Source: Streptomyces indicus (lineage in GTDB: Bacteria; Actinomycetota; Actinomycetes; Streptomycetales; Streptomycetaceae). Taken from it: a DNA stretch of 64,000 nucleotides. The position numbers were made by a program, and so were the translations under genes. Shown here one piece after another: positions 59,965 to 64,000 of the stretch. The DNA lies in the NCBI RefSeq assembly GCF_900100315.1, contig NZ_FNFF01000023.1, positions 1-64,000 on the forward strand. The letters run 5' to 3'. The notes below the pieces were generated by a model. That model worked only from the letters and a program-made list of their open reading frames with translations. It made no database searches and was not told the DNA's origin. Position 1 is the stretch's first letter, and every line of letters starts with the position of its first letter.

Positions 59965-61410
59965 TTACGCGCCGCCCGGGTAGGTCGCGGGCGGCGCGTA
60001 CGGGTAGTGGGCCTGGTGGGCCGGATACGGGAGCGCCGACGCGGAGACGTAGCCGCCGGCGGGGCGCGGCTGGTGCGGGATGTACGGGATGGCGGGGCCC
60101 CGGGCCGGCACCGGGCCGTAAGGGCCCGGCGCCATCACCGGACCGTAGGGGTTGGCCCAGGGGGTGAACGGCTGCGGGAACGGCGGGGCCGTGACGCGGG
60201 CCGCGTGGTCGAGGGCCGGGCGGGCCGGGCCGCGGCGCGCCCACAGCGCGTCGAGCAACTCCCTTTCCCGTACGACGAAATCGGTGCCCGCGCGGCCGCT
60301 GCGCCCGCGCGCCCGCAGGAACGCCAGGGCGGTGGCGAGCGAGATGTACTCGCGCACCGTGCGCGCCGCGTCCTTGCCGTAGGTCTGCGTGGCGTACTGA
60401 CGTGCCTTGCGGCGGGCGCGCAGGGTGCCCACCGTGTACGGCTCGGGGGTGGTGAGCCAGCCGGCGGCGACGTATGCCGGAAGTTCCTCGCGGACCGTGC
60501 GCAGTTCGCGCTGCCGGCTGTAGATCGTGAGCCAGGTCAGCAGGCCGAAGGACGGGACCATGAAGCCGAGGTAGACGAAGAAGAAGCCGATGCCGCCGAG
60601 GTAGGAGGCCGAGCCGTTCCACGCCGCGTGCATGCCCATCGCGAGCAGCAGGCCGGCGAAGGGGAGCAGGACGCGGCGCACCCGGTGGCGGTCGGCGGCC
60701 AGGGCGGCGAAGCCGAAGCCGAGGCCGGTCAGGACCGTGAACAGCGGGTGGGCGAACGGCGACAGCACGATGCGCACGAAGAAGGTGGCTGCGGTGACCG
60801 AGTCGAAGCCGATGCCGACGGTGCCGGTGGCCTCGTCGGTGCCGTAGGCGTTGCCGAGATAGAGGATGTTCTCGGTGAACGCGAAGCCGGTGGCGGTGAC
60901 GCCGGCGATCACCACTCCGTCGACGAGACCCTTGAAGTGCCGTCTGCGGAACAGGAAGACGAGCAGGATGGCCGCCGCCTTGACCGTCTCCTCGACGACC
61001 GGGGCGACGACGGTGGCGCCGAGGGTGTCGGCGCTGCTGGGGTCGGCGGTGCGGGTGGCTATCCAGCGGGTCGCGAAGGAGTTCGCGATGATCGCTATCA
61101 GGGCCGCGGCGCAGGCGCCCCACGCGAAGGCGAAGAGCAGGTTCCGCCAGGGGGCCGGTTCGACCCGGTCCAGCCAGCGGAACGCGGCTATCAGGAGCGG
61201 TACGGGAAATATCGCGAGGCCGAGGCCCACGAGGAAGCCCTCGGTGCCGGTCTCCTTGCGGACGAGCGCGAGGATCACCAGGCCGGACAGGGCGAGCAGC
61301 GTGATCAGCGCGGCCGCCTTCACGGCACGGCGCTGCCACCAGCGCGTGGGCCTGCCGGGACCTGCGGCCGGGTGGGCCGGCGGGTGCAGGGGCTGTGGCG
61401 GTGCGTTCAC
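59965..61410 (-). CDS. PrsW-family intramembrane metalloprotease
   Basis: A 481-residue protein with about eight spans. It has the family's glutamate motif VVAPVVEETVKAAAI, the segment FAFTENILYLGNAYG, the His motif SPFAHPLFTVLTG and GMHAAWNGSASY, which supply metal ligands within the membrane. In Bacillus PrsW cleaves an anti-sigma factor at site 1; the target here is unknown. The C-terminal third is cytoplasmic and Pro/Tyr/Gly-rich. The GTG start lies 6 bases after a TAGGGT box (minus strand), suggesting a leaderless transcript. Confidence 0.9.
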   Translation of the reverse strand: MNAPPQPLHPPAHPAAGPGRPTRWWQRRAVKAAALITLLALSGLVILALVRKETGTEGFLVGLGLAIFPVPLLIAAFRWLDRVEPAPWRNLLFAFAWGACAAALIAIIANSFATRWIATRTADPSSADTLGATVVAPVVEETVKAAAILLVFLFRRRHFKGLVDGVVIAGVTATGFAFTENILYLGNAYGTDEATGTVGIGFDSVTAATFFVRIVLSPFAHPLFTVLTGLGFGFAALAADRHRVRRVLLPFAGLLLAMGMHAAWNGSASYLGGIGFFFVYLGFMVPSFGLLTWLTIYSRQRELRTVREELPAYVAAGWLTTPEPYTVGTLRARRKARQYATQTYGKDAARTVREYISLATALAFLRARGRSGRAGTDFVVRERELLDALWARRGPARPALDHAARVTAPPFPQPFTPWANPYGPVMAPGPYGPVPARGPAIPYIPHQPRPAGGYVSASALPYPAHQAHYPYAPPATYPGGA

Positions 61411-61506
61411 CCTTCGACCCTAACGAGGGGCGGGGGGCGCACGCGACGGTGCCGGGGAGGTTGGTGCCGCGGGAGGCGGTCCGCCGGTGAAGAAGAACCC
61501 GGTTCG

Positions 61507-62322
61507 TTACTTCCGCAGGAAGATCAAGTCGTGGACCACGTGGTCCTTGTCGAGTCCCTTGCCCTCGAAGCGGGTCAGCGGGCGGAAGGCGGGGCGCGGG
61601 GTGTAGCCGCCGTCCGGCTGAGAGTTCTCGAAGTCCGGGTGGGCCGTGAGCACCTCGAGCATCTGCTCCGCGTAGTCCTCCCAGTCCGTGGCGCAGTGGA
61701 TGAACCCGCCCGGCTTGAGGCGCGAGGCCGCGAGCGTGAGGAACTCCGGCTGGATGATGCGCCGCTTGTGGTGGCGCTTCTTGGGCCACGGGTCCGGGAA
61801 GTAGACGCGCACGCCGTCGAGGGACTCGGGGTGCAGCATCTCGGTGAGCAGGATGATCGCGTCGCCGTTGGCCACGCGGACGTTGCCCAGCCCGTTGCGC
61901 TCGGCCAGGCCCAGGAGGTTGCCCTGGCCCGGGGTGTGCACGTCGACCGCGAGGATGCCGGTGTCCGGGTCGTCGGCGGCCATCTGCGCGGTGGCCTCGC
62001 CCATGCCGAAGCCGATCTCCAGGACGACCGGGCGGCCCTCGAACAGCTCGCCCAGGTCGAGCCGCTGCTTGCCGTCGATCTCGATGCCCCACTGCGGCCA
62101 CAGCCGGCGCAGGGCGTCGCCCTGGTTCGTGCTGACGCGGCTGCGGCGCGGCTGGAAGCTGCGGATGCGGCGGTCGAAGTGCGAGCCGGCCGGGTCGGGC
62201 GAGGGGCCCTCGCCGTCGGCGAAGCGCCGGTTCTTCTCGGCACGGGCCGCGGCGGCTGCGGCGCGGGTGGCGTCGTCGTAGGGGTCGGACGCCGGGGGCT
62301 GGGTTTCGGGGTGCTCGGACAC
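61507..62322 (-). CDS. trmB: tRNA (guanine-N7-)-methyltransferase
   Basis: Methylates G46 in the variable loop of tRNAs with S-adenosylmethionine. The 271-residue protein has RRIRSFQPRRSRVSTNQGDA, the SAM-binding VVLEIGFGMGEATAQMA, the TrmB signature VRVYFPDPWPKKRHHKRRI (about 177) and GGFIHCATDWEDYAEQML. GTG 62322 is chosen because a TAGAAT box lies about 10 bases upstream and homologues begin SEHPE-like; the frame extends 64 codons further without coding signs. Confidence 0.95.
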   Translation of the reverse strand: MSEHPETQPPASDPYDDATRAAAAAARAEKNRRFADGEGPSPDPAGSHFDRRIRSFQPRRSRVSTNQGDALRRLWPQWGIEIDGKQRLDLGELFEGRPVVLEIGFGMGEATAQMAADDPDTGILAVDVHTPGQGNLLGLAERNGLGNVRVANGDAIILLTEMLHPESLDGVRVYFPDPWPKKRHHKRRIIQPEFLTLAASRLKPGGFIHCATDWEDYAEQMLEVLTAHPDFENSQPDGGYTPRPAFRPLTRFEGKGLDKDHVVHDLIFLRK

Positions 62323-62425
62323 AGTGGGTCCGATTCTACGGAGGGTCGCGGGGGTGGGCGCGCGAGCAGTGGGCCCCTGGGGAGGGCGGGTGCGAGCGGG
62401 GGGGCGAGTGTGGGCGTGCGGCCGG

Positions 62426-63706
62426 TCAGCCGACCTGCGCCAGCACCCTCCGTGCCACCTCCCGCCCGATCGGCAGCGAAGCCGTGGCCGCCGGGGACGG
62501 GGCGTTGAGGACATGGACCGTGCGGGCGCCCTCGACGAAGAGGAAGTCGTCGGCCAGGGTGCCGTCCCGCAGCACCGCCTGGGCGCGCACGCCCGCCTTC
62601 GCCGGACGCAGGTCGGACGGCTCCACCGCGGGCAGCAGCCGGCGCACCGCGCGTGTGAAGGCCTTCTTCGACAGGGAGCGGTGCAGCTCTCCCGCGCCGT
62701 AGCGCCAGTGCGCGCGGGCGATGTGCCAGGAACCGGGCCAGGCCAGCGTCATGCCCAGCTCGCGTGGGCGGACCGTCGCCCAGTCGTAGCCCTCGCGGGC
62801 CAGCGCCGGGACCGCGTTGGGCCCGACATGGACCCCGCCGTCGATCCCGCGCGTGAGGTGCACCCCGAGGAAGGGGAACGCCGGGTCGGGCACGGGGTAG
62901 ACCAGGCCGCGGACCAGCTCGGGGCGCGCCAGGTCGTAGTACTCGCCGCGGAACGGCACGATGCGCATCCCCGGGTCGTCGCCCGCGAGCCGGGCGACCC
63001 GGTCGCAGTGCAGCCCCGCGCAGTTCACCAGGACCCTGCCGCGCACGATGTCCCCGGCCGCCGTGCGCACCGCCACCCCGCGGTCCGCGCGCCGGTCGAT
63101 CCGCGTGACCTCGGCCCCGTACCGGATCTCGGCGCCCGCGTCCCGCACCGACGACGCCAGCTGGGCCGCGACCGCGCCGAAGTCGCAGATGCCGGTCGTG
63201 GCCACATGGATGCCCGCGAGCCCGCGGACCTCCGGCTCGAACTCGGTGATCTGGCTGGGGCCCAGCTCGCGCACCGGGATCCCGTTCTCCCGGCCGCGCT
63301 GCACGAGGGCGTGCAGCCGGGGCAGCTCGGAGCGCTCGGTGGCCACGATCAGCTTGCCGCCGACGGCATGCGGAATCCCGTACTCGGCACAGAACTTGAC
63401 CATCTCCGCGGCGCCCTTCACGGCGAACCGCGCCTTGAGGGAGCCGGGGCGGTAGTAGATCCCGCTGTGGATCACCCCGCTGTTGCGCCCCGTCTGGTGC
63501 CGGGCCGGGCCCGGCTCCTTCTCCAGGACGGTGACCCTGATCCCCGGCCGGGCGCGCGTCAGCGCATACGCCGTCGACAGACCGACGATGCCGCCGCCGA
63601 TGACGAGCACATCGCAGTCGTACGCCACCGCGGCGCCGGCCGTCGAAGCGCCCGCCACCGCAGCGCCCTCGACCGCAGCGTCGTCCCCTTGGCCGCGCAG
63701 CGTCAC
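62426..63706 (-). CDS. lhgO: L-2-hydroxyglutarate oxidase
   Basis: An FAD-dependent oxidase of the DAO family, 426 residues, that turns L-2-hydroxyglutarate into 2-oxoglutarate. The FAD fold is CDVLVIGGGIVGLSTAYALT (near residue 20), followed by ARHQTGRNSGVIHSGIYYRP, which is typical of LhgO. VNCAGLHCDRVARLAG and PFRGEYYDLARPELVRGLVY lie in the middle, and LNAPSPAATASLPIG at the end contacts the flavin. GTG 63706 is preferred since GGGAGGTGA stands about 8 bases upstream; the frame is open for 12 more codons. Confidence 0.92.
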   Translation of the reverse strand: MTLRGQGDDAAVEGAAVAGASTAGAAVAYDCDVLVIGGGIVGLSTAYALTRARPGIRVTVLEKEPGPARHQTGRNSGVIHSGIYYRPGSLKARFAVKGAAEMVKFCAEYGIPHAVGGKLIVATERSELPRLHALVQRGRENGIPVRELGPSQITEFEPEVRGLAGIHVATTGICDFGAVAAQLASSVRDAGAEIRYGAEVTRIDRRADRGVAVRTAAGDIVRGRVLVNCAGLHCDRVARLAGDDPGMRIVPFRGEYYDLARPELVRGLVYPVPDPAFPFLGVHLTRGIDGGVHVGPNAVPALAREGYDWATVRPRELGMTLAWPGSWHIARAHWRYGAGELHRSLSKKAFTRAVRRLLPAVEPSDLRPAKAGVRAQAVLRDGTLADDFLFVEGARTVHVLNAPSPAATASLPIGREVARRVLAQVG

Positions 63707-63802
63707 GCGCCTCACCTCCCGAGTCCCACCCCGATAGTGCACTGCGCCACTGACAACGTGCTCAAACCCCCGCGGCGGCAGGGAAGGGAAAGCCCACGCA
63801 CC

Positions 63803-64000
63803 TCACGCCGGAGCCATGAGCAGCGGCCGCGCCCGCTCCCGCAACTCGATGACCTGGGGTTCGTCCCCGTGCGCTTCGAGGCGGTGCAGCAGGTCCCGTA
63901 CGTATTCGGTGGTGCGTGCCGAGGAGATGCGGCCCGCGACCTCCACGGCCCGCAGGCCCTGGGCGCAGCAGGCGTCCAGGTTGCCCGACTCCAGCTCGGC
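63803..64000 (-). CDS. C-terminal end of a probable TPR-type transcriptional regulator (partial)
   Basis: Sixty-five codons read leftward to a TGA at 63803-63805. The segment GLRAVEVAGRISSARTTEYV, then RDLLHRLEAHGDEP and IELRERARPLL, matches the helical repeat end of the XRE/TPR regulators common in Streptomyces. The DNA-binding N-terminus lies beyond the window, so the exact family is uncertain. Confidence 0.7.
   Translation of the reverse strand, partial: AELESGNLDACCAQGLRAVEVAGRISSARTTEYVRDLLHRLEAHGDEPQVIELRERARPLLMAPA

Overview
The window is chromosomal DNA of a high-GC actinobacterium, almost certainly a Streptomyces. The evidence is the codon use (G/C third positions, many GTG starts), bldC, an Lsr2-family protein next to purSQL, an encoded valine dehydrogenase, DUF3073 and DUF6274 proteins, and a gene order that recalls the S. 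coelicolor dnaX-purD-purC-purSQL-purF-purM-vdh-bldC-hrpA stretch. That synteny call is from memory, not a computed alignment.

Layout. 1-2.85 kb: a decayed integrative element lies between a 55-bp copy of the tRNA-Ser(GGA) 3' end (603-657) and the intact tRNA (2766-2850). It holds a small membrane protein, a truncated XRE regulator and a tyrosine-recombinase stump. 2.95-12.6 kb: SRP RNA, dnaX, purD, a membrane protein that looks like a dead M48 peptidase, a dimethylformamidase-beta-like protein and purC. 12.7-17.2 kb: two identical tRNA-Gly(GCC) genes flank a leftward ABC ATPase/permease/histidine kinase/LuxR regulator operon; a tRNA-Gly(TCC) follows. 17.4-30.5 kb: lsrL, purSQL, a membrane protein, a DinB/SCP-like protein, a META-domain lipoprotein, a Tat-type sulfatase, an unknown secreted protein, purF and purM. 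30.7-35.3 kb: DUF3073, vdh, a hypothetical protein, bldC with a structured leader, DUF6274 and tRNA-Asp. 35.4-48 kb: hrpA, a four-gene thiol/disulfide cluster (DsbA-like plus CcdA-like), a tRNA-Glu/Asp/Phe cluster, a metallophosphoesterase, a small HExxH protein, a lipoprotein and a DEAD-box helicase with a repetitive RGG/RDD tail.

48.1-54.9 kb is the most unusual part. Two paralogous secreted FG-GAP propeller proteins share a promoter-leader module. The second is translationally coupled to a third secreted protein, in which a trypsin fold appears to have lost His, Asp and Ser of its catalytic triad and is fused to more FG-GAP repeats. 55-64 kb: tRNA-Lys, a small hydrolase, initiator tRNA-fMet, a membrane PP2C phosphatase, an M23 cell-wall hydrolase under a c-di-AMP (ydaO-type) riboswitch, an aldo/keto reductase, a PrsW-family protease, trmB, lhgO and the 3' end of a probable TPR regulator.

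How genes work together: purD, purC, purS/Q/L, purF and purM cover most steps from PRPP to SAICAR (no purN, purE or purK seen here). They sit in separate transcription units, and purD and purF look leaderless. The 39.5-42.1 kb genes look like an extracytoplasmic thiol redox pathway. hrpA and the DEAD-box helicase serve RNA metabolism. bldC, lsrL and the riboswitch-controlled M23 gene tie the region to development and cell-wall remodelling.
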